Shown here piece by piece: positions 21,190-32,639 of a stretch of 64,000 nt of DNA. The translations under genes were made by a program, and so were the position numbers. Under the pieces are notes generated by a model. It ran no database searches. It was given only the letters and a program-made list of their open reading frames with translations, and was not told the origin of the DNA. The stretch's first letter is position 1; each line of letters starts with the position of its first letter. The DNA is taken from NCBI RefSeq assembly GCF_040183065.1, contig NC_091131.1, positions 10,097,300 through 10,161,299 of the forward strand, in the 5' to 3' direction. The stretch is from Periplaneta americana. Taxonomy: Eukaryota; Arthropoda; Insecta; Blattodea; Blattidae.

Positions 21190-22400
21190 TATTTTTCTTC
21201 CATCGTTATATTTATGTCTTTCTTCCTTTCTTTTCTTCTATGCATATCTATCTTCCATCGTTACATTTCTATCTTTCTTCCTTTCTTTTGTTCTTTATCT
21301 ATCTTCCTTCGATCGTTATATTTCTATATTTATTTTCTTCTTTACCTATCTTTCTTCCATCGTTGTATTTATATCTTCCTTCCTTTCTTCTTTATCTATC
21401 TTTCTTCCATCGTTATATTTCTATCTTTCTTCCTTTCTTTTCTTCTTTACCTATCTTTCTTCCATTTTTGTATTTCTCTCTTCCTTCCTTCCTTTCTTTT
21501 CTTCTTTATCTATCTTTCTTTCATCGTTATATTTATATCTTTCTTCCTTTCTTTTCTTCTTTACCTATCTTTCTTCCATTGTTCTATTTCTAATTTCCTT
21601 CCTTTCTTTTCTTCTTTACCTATCTTTCTTCCACAGTTATATTTCTATCTTTCTTCCTTTCTTTTCTCCTTTACCTAGCTTTCTTCCATCGTTATATTTC
21701 TATCTTTCTTCCTTTCTTTTCTTCTTTACCTATATTTCTTTCATCGTTATATTTCTGCCTTTCTTCCTTTCTTTTGTTCTTTTCCTATCTTCGATCGTTC
21801 TATTTCTGTCTTTTTTCTTTTGTTTTATTATTTGTTTATCTGCCTTTCGTTTTATTTCTATCTTCCTCCTGTTTCTCTTCTTTGACTATATTTATTCTAT
21901 CGTTGTTTGTGTTCCTTTATTTTTTTCTTTGCTTATCTTCTTTCATTTAATTCTCTTTCTGTTTTTCTTCCTTTCTTTTCTTCTTTGTGTATCTTTCTTC
22001 CATCGTTCTTTTTCTTCCTTCCTTTCTTTGTTCTTTGCTTATCTTTCTCCAATTGTTCTTTTTCTATATTTATTCTTTTCTTTTCCTTCTTTGCCTATAT
22101 TTTTTCACTGTTCTGTCATTTTTTCCTCGCTTGTAGATCTTCTATCCTTATTTTCTTCCTTGTATTTCTTCCATTCTTCTTATATTTCCTTGTTTCTTCT
22201 CCTAACCTTTATCATATAGGCCCTACTTCTTCCATATCTCTTCCTTCTTTTCTTTTCTTTTTCTCTTCCTTACTTTTCATTTTCTATATTTTCATTGCTT
22301 CATCTCTCTTTGTTTACTTCCACCGTATCTTCTCTTTCTTTCCCTTCGTTTCTTCTTTCTCCTCTTCAGGTTATTTACCTCTTTTTTCAGCTCCGTCTTT
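21190..22400. repeat. Pyrimidine-rich minisatellite, 55-bp period
   Basis: The motif (T)CCATCGTTATATTTCTATC followed by TTCTTCCTTTCTTTTCTTC recurs with the CATCGTT core at about 21201, 21256, 21311, 21358, 21408, 21463, 21522, 21577, 21632, 21687, 21742 and 21793. The spacing is mostly 55 bp. It decays into irregular CT-rich sequence to about 22400. Because 55 is not a multiple of three and the strand lacks purines, all three plus frames stay open for long runs (for example 21143-22219). These Phe/Leu/Ser-rich frames are not genes. Confidence 0.95.
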
Positions 22401-22945
22401 CGCAGGCTATTTGAACCTCGCGCACTGAACAACACGTGTCTGTATTTCCGTGATGTGTGCTCGACTCGAACTGGGCCTCCAGTAAGGTATAACACAGTTT
22501 ACTCACATTGACATTCATGTCCTTGGCGGGACTGTGAGTGTGAATATTATTTCAGTACTACACAGTTTTAGACTGAGGAAACAACATAGAATTGTAACTT
22601 GTCACTGGAAGGACTTATCTTTGGATTATCCGTGTTACTTTAAAATAGTCATGCAGGGGTGGGGAGAGGCATGGCGTTCCGAAGGTTAAGTCTAACATTA
22701 TCCTTAAATATTGTAAGACACCTCCTATACAGGCTATTTCTCGCCTGACGACAAACATGAATCGGGACAGTCTCGTGGACTTGCAGGGCTTGAGGTAAAA
22801 ATATAGCTCGAAGCTTCATGGAGAAATAGTGAACGATTTAAAATGTAGCAGACCCATTACTCTCAACAGGAATTTGAGCGTAACGTAACATTTTAGTGAA
22901 CCAGTAGCCAGGATTATGTGGCAAATGTATAATTTACATATTTTT
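22401..22945. other. Unassigned sequence
   Basis: No coding, repeat or RNA signal supported. Confidence 0.4.
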
Positions 22946-23199
22946 ATTTCAGTTGGTTATTTTACGACGCTTTATTAACATCTTAGGTTATTTAGCGTCT
23001 GAATGAGATGAAGGTGATAATGCCGGTGAAATGAGTCCGGGGTCCAGCACCGATAGTTACCCAGCATTTGCTCATATTGGGTTGAGGAAAAACCCCAGAA
23101 AAAACCTCAACCAGGCAACTTGCCCCAACCGGAAATCGAACCCGGGCCACCTGGTTTCGCGGCCAGATGCTCTAACCGTTACTTCACAGGTGTGGACAC
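22946..23199 (-). mobile_element. SINE-A copy
   Basis: Minus-strand SINE-A with all landmarks (TTATTTTACGACGC tail end at left, CCAGCATTTGCTC body, GGAAATCGAACCC B-box region, CACAGGTGTGGAC head at right). The imperfect TSD is TAATTTACATATTTTT / TAATTTACGTATATTTT on either side. Confidence 0.88.
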
Positions 23200-23244
23200 T
23201 AATTTACGTATATTTTCACTGAAATACATATTTTAAGATCGCCC

Positions 23245-23385
23245 GTAGCCGACTCTGCCTTACACCATGGGGATCCGATTCAATCCCCGTCTGGGTCAAG
23301 GTGGAATTTGTGGTAATAAGAGTTTTCTAAGAGTTCTCCTGTTTCCCTCATCATTATCATCATGATTACACGAATATCTGTGAAG
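23245..23385 (+). mobile_element. SINE-E copy
   Basis: Plus-strand, partly decayed. It has a B-box-like CGATTCAATCCC and then GGGTCAAGGTGGAATTTGTGG, matching the body of the 10366-10535 copy. Confidence 0.6.
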
Positions 23386-24187
23386 AATACAGAAATATTA
23401 CTACGAAATTAATTGAAAACACATTTTCGCATCTCTGATACTGAAATAGTAATTTATATACCACGTGACTAAAGAACTGCTTTTTTACGAGTTGATTAAA
23501 TTAGGAAACCTAAAACCACGAGTGAAGAAAGTCATAGTTTAGTCACGAGTCACATACATAATTTTTTTCGCCACCATTCGAATATATGCAGAAAAACAAA
23601 TGTACAAATTTTAGTTAGTTATGAAAAATTAAACTTAAATAAACTGATTGTAAGCACCGTATTTAGATATGTTTCCAGAAAGCTGTGGTTGTTTAAGTTT
23701 TGTTTCCAAAGTAACAATAAGAATAGACATTTGTAATTATTTTGTTGTTAGTTTTGTTTGAGTTTTTAATATAATGAGTAGTGATAGTGAAGTACTCCTG
23801 TGAGGTTGCTGAGGGATGTGTTGAAGACAGCATGGAGAACAAAACGAAAATTGCAAAAGACATCTCTGCAAACAAAAGTACAGAAAACATTCTACCGCCG
23901 ATGTAGTATTTCTTGAAAATAACAGCAATGAAGAAACCTATCACCATATTAACACAGATGGATCAAATATTTGCAGGACAAGTCAAACCTGTATTCCAGA
24001 AATTAATGTAAATGATATTAATAACAATACATTAATACTAAGCTTCGTTAACAGTTAATAGAATTTCATTGAAGCAATCTAGTTGGAATTTTTTTCTGAT
24101 TTCTAAGGTAAGACTTTCTTGTCAACGTTTCTTTTATACTGTGAAAAAAATTGTTGTCAATATTGACGTTCTTTTGATGCTTAGAAA
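23386..24187. other. Unassigned sequence with short acidic open frame remnants
   Basis: From 23774 the plus strand reads MSSDSEVLL then a stop. A different frame over about 23893-24057 is open (VVFLENNSNEETYHHINTDG region). This could be a decayed coding exon of a transposon, but there is no family match, so no gene is called. Confidence 0.3.
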
Positions 24188-24775
24188 CCATGAGAAAATA
24201 GTACATTATGCAACGAGCCTATAATGGTAGTAATTCAGACGCAAGTTTCATACGACTTTTTATGCTCGACCATATTTCTAACTTGAAAGTATTCATAAGT
24301 ATTCATGTTATGGTTATCTACGTGAAGAGCGGAACTGACCTTCTAAATTGTGAGATGTGCACAGACGCGAAAGTATTGATTTTGTCCGAGGCACGAATGT
24401 CATTGACCTTGATATACTCTAGAGAATAACATGAACATTAATATTGATATAACCTGGAAATTGATTTAGAATTGAAAAACGAGATGACAAATTGAATTTA
24501 TTTTAATATTATTTACAATTAACGCTAATTATTATAGTAACAGAACATAACCTTCTGCGACAGTATTGGATTTCCAGCCTCCGTGACGTTTCGCTAATTG
24601 TCTTTCGATTGCATATCCGAGAATAATCGATACTTGCGGTTTTATAATGATACAATGGTGATTTCTCATTGGCTGAACAACTGAACTATAATGAATAGGT
24701 GTACTTTAATGAGGGGCATTAAAGGGCTACTACCAGGTGTATAATTACTACATTTCGGCATGGTCGAGCATAAAT
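24188..24775. repeat. Unclassified dispersed repeat U1, copy 1
   Basis: About 580 bp that reappears in reverse orientation at 34850-35505, with about 90% identity over most of its length by eye. It contains inverted TTTATGCTCGACCAT (24258-24272) and ATGGTCGAGCATAAA (near 24757-24771), so it has a ~15-bp inverted pair ~500 bp apart. Outside this pair is a shared segment GCCTATAATGGTA... CAAGTTTCATACGAC. It is non-coding and no TSD was resolved. Confidence 0.7.
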
Positions 24776-25904
24776 ATATTTACGTAATGGCGAATAAAAA
24801 ATGTAATTTTCGATATGTTCTTTGTCTACGTACATCGATTTCTTTCAAACTAACGTAATATAGATTTCATTCATTTAGTTCCAACCAATCATTTTAGACG
24901 GAAACGATGCACATTGAACATCATAATTTTTAATAATGGATGGATAGGAACACTATTTGTTCCGGCGCGTAGTTTGAATTGAAAAAAGGACATCAGCAGC
25001 GTTCGTCTCACGAGCACATTTTTACTCACATGACGATAACACCAAATGTCATTAAAAGAGCACCAGGTTGAGAACGCCTGTCGTAGACTGAGACCCGACA
25101 TCATGTTGACCCCGTGTTACAGGAGTCCGACTGTGTCTGTCTGGTATATAAATTCGAAAATTAATATCTGAAAGGTCAAAGAGCTTAACCCTGACTGGGG
25201 CGAGAAAGGAAGGAAGACCGAAAGAAAAGGTTGGAAGGAAATATAATGTTTTGTCACATGTTCCGTTTTAGGAAACTTCTAGAAGACTTCACAAAATGTG
25301 ATGTAGGACGAACAGAGAACGATCTCCGGTTGCCATGGCAACCTGCCAAGGAAGTAAACTTAAGTGTTTATTTGGTCGTATACAGGCCGCAACATCTTAT
25401 TTATCTCCCTGAAGTTCTAGCTCTTTCCAGAGCGACATATGTCGTTCTAGCTGATAATAAAGTCAACAGTATTATTTACATATTATGCTTCTTCTATCGT
25501 GCAGAGTGGAGTGACCGAAATAGTTGAGCATCACCATGTGGCTGTCAATGACAAGGCGTTATTAATAATTACACTGTTTCCGAGGCATGTAGCTACCCTT
25601 ACCGGCCACCCGTGTCCACCACACTGGAGAATTTTCATTTATTTTATTTAAAAAAATATGTTCATGCGCACTCTTCAATATTTATTAACCCTTAAATTGA
25701 CGAAGTATCCTATAGAATACAACATTTTCATTTATGTTATAATTTTAATAAAATAACAGAAAATGTGTGCGTCTAATGCCTACCCACTTCACTTTGCTGA
25801 TTCGAGTTCCTCATATTGTGGATAGATGGCAGGACTCACCCATTTTCAAATTGCACACCACATCGGCGGGCCACGCTATGCATGTGTATCTGTGAAGAGT
25901 TATG
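24776..25904. other. Unassigned sequence
   Basis: The open frame 25231-25527 (98 codons) has no recognised motif and ordinary composition. I do not call it a gene. No repeat ends were found. Confidence 0.35.
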
Positions 25905-26288
25905 TCGTGTACTAGAGTGAGTGAATGTGTAGTGTAGGGAATGGGTGAGGATGATGATTAAATTGAAGAAGGGAGAAGGGAAACCCGGTCCCGACACGTA
26001 GCCTACTCCTGTCGAATAGCACCAAGGGGACCGCCAGGCTTAACGTCCCCATCCGACGGACGAATCACTATCAACAGTGACATATGCCTTCCCTTCATAT
26101 GCACTGCGGAGAGATTTTGGATTTCACCCAGGCGTATTGGTGCACAATTTAGTGATTAGAAGTTGTTCACCGCCATCTCTCCTAGTCTTGAGGTAGAAAT
26201 TTTACAAGAAAAATTTCTGACCCCGCCGGGAATCGAACCCGGGCTGGTAGTCTGAAGGCAGACATGCTACCACAGAGCTAACTCGACG
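25905..26288 (-). mobile_element. tRNA-derived SINE (SINE-D)
   Basis: The tRNA-like head is at the right on the minus strand: GTTAGCTCTGTGGTAGCATG (A box), an anticodon-like stem CTTCAGACT, then the B box GGTTCGATTCCCGG. The body runs left through GAAATTTTTCTTGTAAAATT and CACCAATACGCCTGG to about 25905; the left limit is uncertain. A second copy is at 32640-32816. Confidence 0.75.
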
Positions 26289-26399
26289 AACATATCAGAA
26301 AATAAATTGGCAGGAACATATAAAGTTAACCAAAATTACAAAATAATATTATATATTAGATGTTTTCTTTGCAGTCCGTAATGTCAGTGTGAGACATTA

Positions 26400-27255
26400 G
26401 ACCGGGTGCACACAGAATCAAGAAGCGACGCGACGCTACGCTACACTTTGTTTTACAACGCCTCGCGACAGCTTAAAACTGTCTGCTCGCGACAACTGAT
26501 TTGCTGGCTGTGTGGGTTTGGAAAACTGGCCTAGGCTAGAAAATGGCGTCAATGAAAGAGGACTGTCTATATGAAAATTTCTATCGTATTTGGTTATTAT
26601 TTCCCAAGGACTCCTAATACGCCTACAAATCTATACGATTGAAACAATATTAAAATTAAATACTACTAATGTACTGCACAAGTGCACAAACGTCATTTTC
26701 TATGTTTATGACTGCTTCACGACTCACGATAAAGAAAAATAATATATATTAAATCAATAATGAGTGATAGTATAGAGCAGAGAATTAGGCTTACTACAAA
26801 TTATTATTATTATCAATAATATTATTCACCTGGTGCTTTCATCTCATTTGCAATTTCTCACACATTTTTAGAAACCACATTATTGTCGTGATATTGCTTC
26901 AAAGATTTTATAGAACGTATATTTCTTGTCCTAAAACAACTAATTTATCCACATCGAGCTGCACTATGAATAATGTGCATTACACAACAATATAGTACAG
27001 TATTTGTAGATAGTAAAGCGTGCAATCATATCCACTACTAACGCATGCGCAATACACTGCAGCTATCAGTCTCCTCGCAACGAACTTCTAGCAGTAATTA
27101 ATGTTGTCTCTCTGTGTCTCCTTGTGTCTGTTCGCGACCGTCACGCCGCGTCTGATTCTGTGTGCACCACATCATAAGAAATCAATGGGAGACAAATGCA
27201 ATGAGACAAGATGTTGCGTCGCGCCGCGCCGTGTCTGATTCTGTGTGCACCGGGC
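26400..27255. mobile_element. Harbinger-type MITE, 856 bp, TTA TSD
   Basis: The ends GACCGGGTGCACACAGAATC (left) and GATTCTGTGTGCACCGGGC (right) are inverted. They are followed inward by GC-rich CGACGCGACG / CGCGCCGCGCC, and flanked by TTA at 26397-26399 and 27256-27258. An extra inverted-end motif (TGATTCTGTGTGCACC) lies just inside at 27151-27167. The interior is AT-rich and non-coding. A 3-bp TWA duplication supports PIF/Harbinger. Confidence 0.75.
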
Positions 27256-27419
27256 TTACAGTTCTTCCAATTTAAGGGTTAACACAATCTCAAGGGTAGG
27301 CCTATTAACGTTCCTTACTTTGATCATACAATTATTTTAGTTAGCTATTGTGAACGAAGCTTTTCCAATGTTCATGAATTTCATACTTGCACGTGTGCGA
27401 TAAAGACATGTGGTATCAC

Positions 27420-28119
27420 CACAGTCTAGTATAGTCCGACCATCGGATCTGTGCCCCCGTAAGATATGCGAACTGAACCTTAATTCCTTTTCAGCCTCGG
27501 CAATTCATTTCTCTCCCTGTATTCCTATTTCTCTCTTTTCTATCCCTCTCTCTTTCTCTCCCCCACTACTCACAATTTTGAGCCTTCTTGCGGGACAGTT
27601 TATTTGCACTTGCAGTCCAGTGTTGTCAACTCAACATGAATACTGTAGCACGGAGTGGTGAAAGAAATATTATTAAGCAAGTAATAGCATTTTGCATAAG
27701 TCAATCGGCGTCATTGGAAATACTTAAATTAAATTATGAATAAGTAATAATTAACCTTACATTATTATAAGCAATATTCAAGAGACATGACACTGTTTGA
27801 CGGAACTTTGGCAACATCCCTATTCGGCAAGGTTCGTGGCCTGCTGTTTGACGTAGTGGGAGAGAAACGGGTGGAATGGGGTGAGTAGAGGCGTTAACTT
27901 TTCCAAGAACGACGACAGCGCTGAAGGGGCTTAGATCCGATGGTCCGACAATATATAGTCACGAAGCTTGAGTTGTGAGAGTGCTAGGAACAATAGACTG
28001 CGCCGGTACTATTTCGCATTGTCTGTAATGAGGCGATATTAGCGATCCTAGTGGTCAGCAACTATCTATGGATGCATATTACTACGTATTGAGCTTCGTG
28101 ACTGTATATACTAGACTGT
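27420..28119. mobile_element. hAT-type MITE copy 1, carrying a nested element
   Basis: The outer element starts CACAGTCTAGTATA and ends TATACTAGACTGT, flanked by a perfect 8-bp TSD GGTATCAC (27412-27419, 28120-28127). Its own sequence (TAGTCACGAAGC..., CGCCGGTACTATTTCGCATT) matches the intact 181-bp copy at 48415-48595. An unrelated ~516-bp element (27434-27949) sits just inside its left end. Confidence 0.85.
27434..27949. mobile_element. Nested TIR element inside the hAT-type MITE
   Basis: GTCCGACCATCGGATCTG at the left and CCGATGGTCCGAC at the right form inverted ends of about 24 bp with a few mismatches. The host MITE sequence TAGTATA / ATATATAG brackets it. The interior includes a Ser/Pro-rich open frame (27410-27661) that is not credible as a gene. 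Superfamily unknown. Confidence 0.6.
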
Positions 28120-28128
28120 GGTATCACT

Positions 28129-28889
28129 CATCCTTTATTCACTGATTTATAGGACTACCATGGAACACTATAGCTTAGTCCAATTGACTTACATTTTGTG
28201 ACAATGAATTGCTTTTATGCGAAACAAACAATTATTTATTTGGGTGCATAGTAAATTCAAAATGTTATGAAGACTTGTAATGATTTTGGAGCTTACTAAA
28301 TTTACACGTCTTCATGAATTGGCTCTTCTGTCTCGAAATCGACGTAACGAAACATATTACCATTCTGTCGAGTTGAATAACCTGACATTTCTAACTTCCC
28401 CTGGAGTTACACAACTACGCAAGCTATCGATTTAGCTTTCACTAATACGGAGTTCGACCAGCAAGTGACTGTTAAGAGGAAGGCACATGGCATTCTGCAC
28501 GGGTTCGAACCCGCGCTTGTGCCTTCGCCCGGGTGTTACAACTCTGTCTTAACCAGAGCCGTGTTTTTTTCTATTAGCAATGAACGCGGAAAATGATATT
28601 TAGTTCTGGTTAGAGATACGTACACGTTTTGTGTTAAATGTAGTTCTTCTATGGCTATTTTTCACACGAATTTTACGTGTCCTTGGGAAAGTCTTAATCT
28701 GCGCGGTAAACACGAAAAATAGTGTACTTTTTATTTTCTTTATTTTACATAATCGCCTCCATTTGGTTGTCGGCAAACGCTCAAACTTTTATACGAGTAT
28801 GATATGTAATTAATTAAGGTGATATGTAATTACTTAAATTGGTAATAGTTGGGTGAAATAGGTTAGGTTTACTTTTGCTTATTATAGGC
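28129..28889. other. Unassigned sequence
   Basis: A B-box-like GGGTTCGAACCC lies at 28501-28512, with CATGGCATTCTGCAC before it, perhaps an isolated SINE-head relic. No other feature is supported. Confidence 0.35.
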
Positions 28890-28897
28890 GTTATTAT

Positions 28898-29742
28898 CAG
28901 TGGCGTAGCGTCAATGTAAGCTAAGAAGCTTAGCTTCCCCAGTTAATAATAATTTCATAATAAACCTGCAGTTTATGGAGAAAATTATTTATTGATTTAG
29001 TAGAATTTATATTTACGCGTTAAATATTGTGATGCGGCAGCTCAGGATGATTTGTGATGCAGCAGTAAACAAGAAGCCTGCACGCACCAGCTTCCAAGCA
29101 GACCGGTTTCTTCTGTGTAATCCACCCCGCAGATTTTCCATTCCTTTCTAACTAAACTACCCTAGTCGCAAGGCTCGCAAGAAGCTAGCTTTAACATTTA
29201 AAATAAGTAGTTTCCAAGTTATCCCTTTTCGTCAGTTGTGTTCAGTTGAAGTGTTAGTGTGCATTGTGGCTGATGTAATAAATAATGAGTGAAATAACAG
29301 TTCCTGACACTAATTTACTTGAATTTTTTTTAGGACAATTGTATTATCAAGACTGACTTACAAACAAAAGTGTGATTTAAAAAACAAATGACCGACTCCC
29401 TTGCTGTCAGTGAAGGACACAACCAAAAGACAGACGCATACTTACGTAATGATACTAATATTGTGATTTCTCTAAGTATGACAGGGAGTGAGCTAATGTT
29501 ATACGTATACGTGTCTATTTGTTAAGAGATATGTGTAAACCGTGAAATCATATTTTACTACGTATCATTTGAGGTCATGCCTTATTGGTGTTACTTACGA
29601 TGTTCCAACCAATCTTCGACTGCTGACTTGACATTGACTACTATTTATTTTAAGACTGTATTTTTGTAATACGTTTTCTCATATTGCATGAAAGACAACT
29701 TGAGTTAGTTTCCCCTGCTCAAAATTTCATGCTGCGCCACTG
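28898..29742 (+). mobile_element. Non-autonomous hAT element, 845 bp, perfect 8-bp TSD
   Basis: The element starts CAGTGGCGTAGCG and ends GCTGCGCCACTG, flanked by perfect 8-bp repeats GTTATTAT (28890-28897, 29743-29750). Near 29285-29440 the plus strand keeps a decayed start of a transposase-like frame: MSEITVPDTNLLEFF, then, after breaks, SRLTYKQKCDLKNK. This resembles the N-terminus of zinc-finger hAT transposases. The remainder of the gene is deleted. Confidence 0.88.
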
Positions 29743-29935
29743 GTTATTATAGCATAGTTTTTATGTATAGTCCTAGGTTTATTGCATCTATTTATTTATA
29801 GTTATAAGTAAATTTACGTTTATTTTATTTTTTATTGCTGTAATTATTGTATTATTGTAATGCTATTATTGTATATTATATACCACTGCCACCGGGTGTA
29901 TAACCAATTGTAGTGTTAAGAAATACATACATACA
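29743..29935 (+). repeat. Retroelement 3'-UTR-like tail ending CATACATAC
   Basis: AT-rich sequence ending in ACCACTGCCACCGGGTGTAT and AATACATACATAC. An inverted relic is at 17362-17410. It looks like the 3' end of a non-LTR element into which the hAT element inserted. Confidence 0.5.
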
Positions 29936-29969
29936 ACCTTAAGCAAATTCCACTGCGGGAAATTAGGAT

Positions 29970-30301
29970 TAAAGCCATTGGATATGTTAAAATATTAGTC
30001 GTTATTCAACAGTGTTTTCCATAATCATTAAAATGTACTTAAAATTAAGATATTCCAGTATTAAAACACTTATATAGTTACAATTCGTGTTATCTAGACA
30101 TGTTTCAGGACATTGCTGAGTCAGCCAGCGATATACATCGCACCACACGTCAGCAAGAACATCAGCTGATCTCGCTTTATAGCTACTGAGGATAGAACGG
30201 GAATATCCTGAAACATTTCTAGACAACACGAATTTTAACTACATAAGTGTTTTAATACTGCAATATCTTCATTTTAAGTACATTTTAATTATAAAGCCAT
30301 T
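29970..30301. repeat. Foldback insertion with ~88-bp arms and 10-bp TSD
   Basis: The arms at about 30028-30115 and 30205-30291 (reverse complement) are about 90% identical and share TTAAAATGTACTTAAAAT and AGTATTAAAACACTTAT. A 10-bp direct repeat TAAAGCCATT lies at 29970-29979 and 30292-30301. It resembles a truncated element with a 5' inverted copy, as in the PLEs of this window. Confidence 0.7.
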
Positions 30302-30900
30302 ATCTGAAAAGACATGGATAGCGCTGCAAACGATTCAGTCTTTTTCTGCAGTGCCACCAATACAAGAAAGAAAATTATATCTTCGTGCCATTGGCCACCA
30401 CTTCACTGCATTTTATGTAGACATTCATATTTTTAAGTTGGCAACTGTTACTAATTTATTTAAATTAAATAGGCATCATCCACCCTTATATCATCGGTTT
30501 ACAAGCGGTAAAACATATTAGGCCTACTTCTTTTTCTCAGAAGTATGAAATTCATGAACATCGGAAAAGCTTCGTTGCCCCATACCTATATTATTTCTAT
30601 TTGGTCGTTCTTTAGATGGTATCCATGATTATGATTAAAATTATCGTTGTTTTAGATTTTACAGGCATTTCTATTTTCCGAGTGGGGTTAAGTACCGGCA
30701 CAATTGGGAAGTCGCAAACAAAAGTCTCCCCCAAAAGTGGATCACGCCTTCAAAAGTTTGGGAATCAATGAAATAGAGCTTATGAGTCGTTTTGTGGTAT
30801 ATCAGGAAATGGCGTCGCATTGGAGTAATTGGATCGAGCACAGGCGTGCGCAGAATTTTGTCAAGAAGAGGTCATTATTAAAATTCTTTACTATACGAGC

Positions 30901-30901
<1 letters not shown>
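30302..30901. other. Unassigned sequence
   Basis: No supported feature. The open frame starting at 30704 runs into a microsatellite and is not credible. Confidence 0.4.
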
Positions 30902-30963
<62 letters not shown>

Positions 30964-31030
30964 TTTATTTTAGCTGGCAGAGTTAAGGCCGTAAGGCCTT
31001 CTCTTCCACTCAACCAGCAAAAAGTGTATA
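30902..31030 (-). repeat. (AAT)n microsatellite with retroelement tail
   Basis: About 20 AAT units (30902-30961) adjoin, on the minus strand, GAAGGCCTTACGGCCTTAAC... CAGCTAAAATAAA. I interpret the whole as a LINE 3' UTR whose tail became the microsatellite. Confidence 0.65.
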
Positions 31031-31370
31031 TACATATGCATGAACTTACAAAGAATCCAACAATTTGATTTAGATGAGAGTTACATGTATACAAAAGTTA
31101 TTTACAAATTAAACAACAAAATACTATGAACTATTAATTAAACACTGAAATAAACTGTGTAGCAGAATTAAACTAAAATACATAGAATGTTAATATATTT
31201 CAAATAATATTAGATAATAGAAAGAGATTATTACGAGACAATTAAAATACAGCACAATCAGGATGATGTCTAAAGAAAAAAGTAACAATGTAGTCAGTGA
31301 TAGTTTAAATCAGTATGATTGGAGTGAAATGCTAATAAGGTTATCATTATCGGTATATTTTAAATTTTGT

Positions 31371-31372
<2 letters not shown>

Positions 31373-31420
<48 letters not shown>
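31373..31420. repeat. (ATT)n microsatellite
   Basis: About 16 ATT units. Confidence 0.97.
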
Positions 31421-31423
<3 letters not shown>

Positions 31424-32639
31424 TTATATTAAAATATGAATGGTAAAATGCACAAAATGTTAAACTCAACGTCAGAACTCAAATTAACGAACGGGTGAAT
31501 ACCACTCTTAAAATGAGTTTAAAATCGACAATTCACGATATTTAACATCAGCAGTACAGAACGGTCACAAGTTAAATTTCGTTAATGTCGGCTTCATTTT
31601 ATTACAAGGCCGGTACAAGACTGTACTGTTCTCCAACCAGGAGATAAACCGTGAAAGGAATGTGCTTACTATTGCGTCATCTATTGCAGCGAAGTAGATA
31701 GACAATATTAGAGTTATAACGTCAGTTTAAAAAACATGCGCTCTCCTGCATATGTTATTTCCTGTATGGAGGGATTAAAAGACCAGGAGATTAACCGTGA
31801 TCTAATTTTGCAACTAGGGTAGTATAAAAATGTGTATATCAGTGTTATGGTTTGTGCTTTGAGAGACAGCTAATAGAGATACGAGTATCCATGTGTGTGA
31901 CCTTATGACATCTTATGACATCAACATTCATTCAAAGCATCACCCCGCTCCGTCTCATTCCCTGGAGACTTTCTCGTGGTTGGAGTACAGTAGGTCTCTC
32001 TATAAAATAGATAGTATAGTATTGTTATACTTAGAACGTTTCGCAGCACCAAGCACAGGGATTATATTGAAGGAGGGGTAGGAGGACTGTGCCTTATGTC
32101 GATGTAGATTTTGTTACTCTGACAGTGAAAAATTAGAGAAGAGAAAATGATTATGAGTTAAAAAATATTCAAACTCGGGGGTTCAAACTCGGTAACGCCC
32201 CTAATCAAGCATGACACATTCATTCTCTCTTTGTTACTAATGCTCTGAAAATTATTAATGAGAGAGACTGACTGCTTGATGCAGCTGTCAATATTAAAGG
32301 GCGTTCGGAAAGAAGGCGTTGTTATATTCATGAACTCAAGATGAAAATGAAATCGGCCGTATTTTCAATGCATCCCATTAATTCCATCGTCAGCTCATGT
32401 CAGATTCCTGACGTTTCATTTCCTGTTCCCAATCATGCCAGTTACTATTGCAACACGTAACATATTTCTAGAGAATAACATTCTACTCGTGTCTAGTCTC
32501 AAGATATCCAAACAGTGACTCATAATATACGAGCAGAATGTGGCGCAAGTCACTTTACACTTTACATTACATTTATTTTCTGTAATAGTTACTTAAGGGA
32601 GTATGTATACCTTCCGCTAGTATGAAACAGTACTACTGG
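31421..32639. other. Unassigned sequence
   Basis: No open frame or repeat end recognised on either strand. Confidence 0.4.

Noticed and set aside
21143..22219. 358-codon plus-strand open frame, Phe/Leu/Ser-rich, looks like a multi-pass membrane protein
   Set aside because: It lies wholly within the 55-bp pyrimidine minisatellite; overlapping frames are also open with similar composition because the strand has few purines.
23774..24060. Coding exon starting MSSDSE
   Set aside because: Stops after 9 codons; the open frame further on is in another phase and has no match.
25231..25527. 98-codon plus-strand frame
   Set aside because: No family resemblance, no splice context, and chance frames of this length are expected in 64 kb.
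30704..30973. 89-codon frame ending in an Asn run
   Set aside because: Ends in an AAT microsatellite; no recognisable motif before it.
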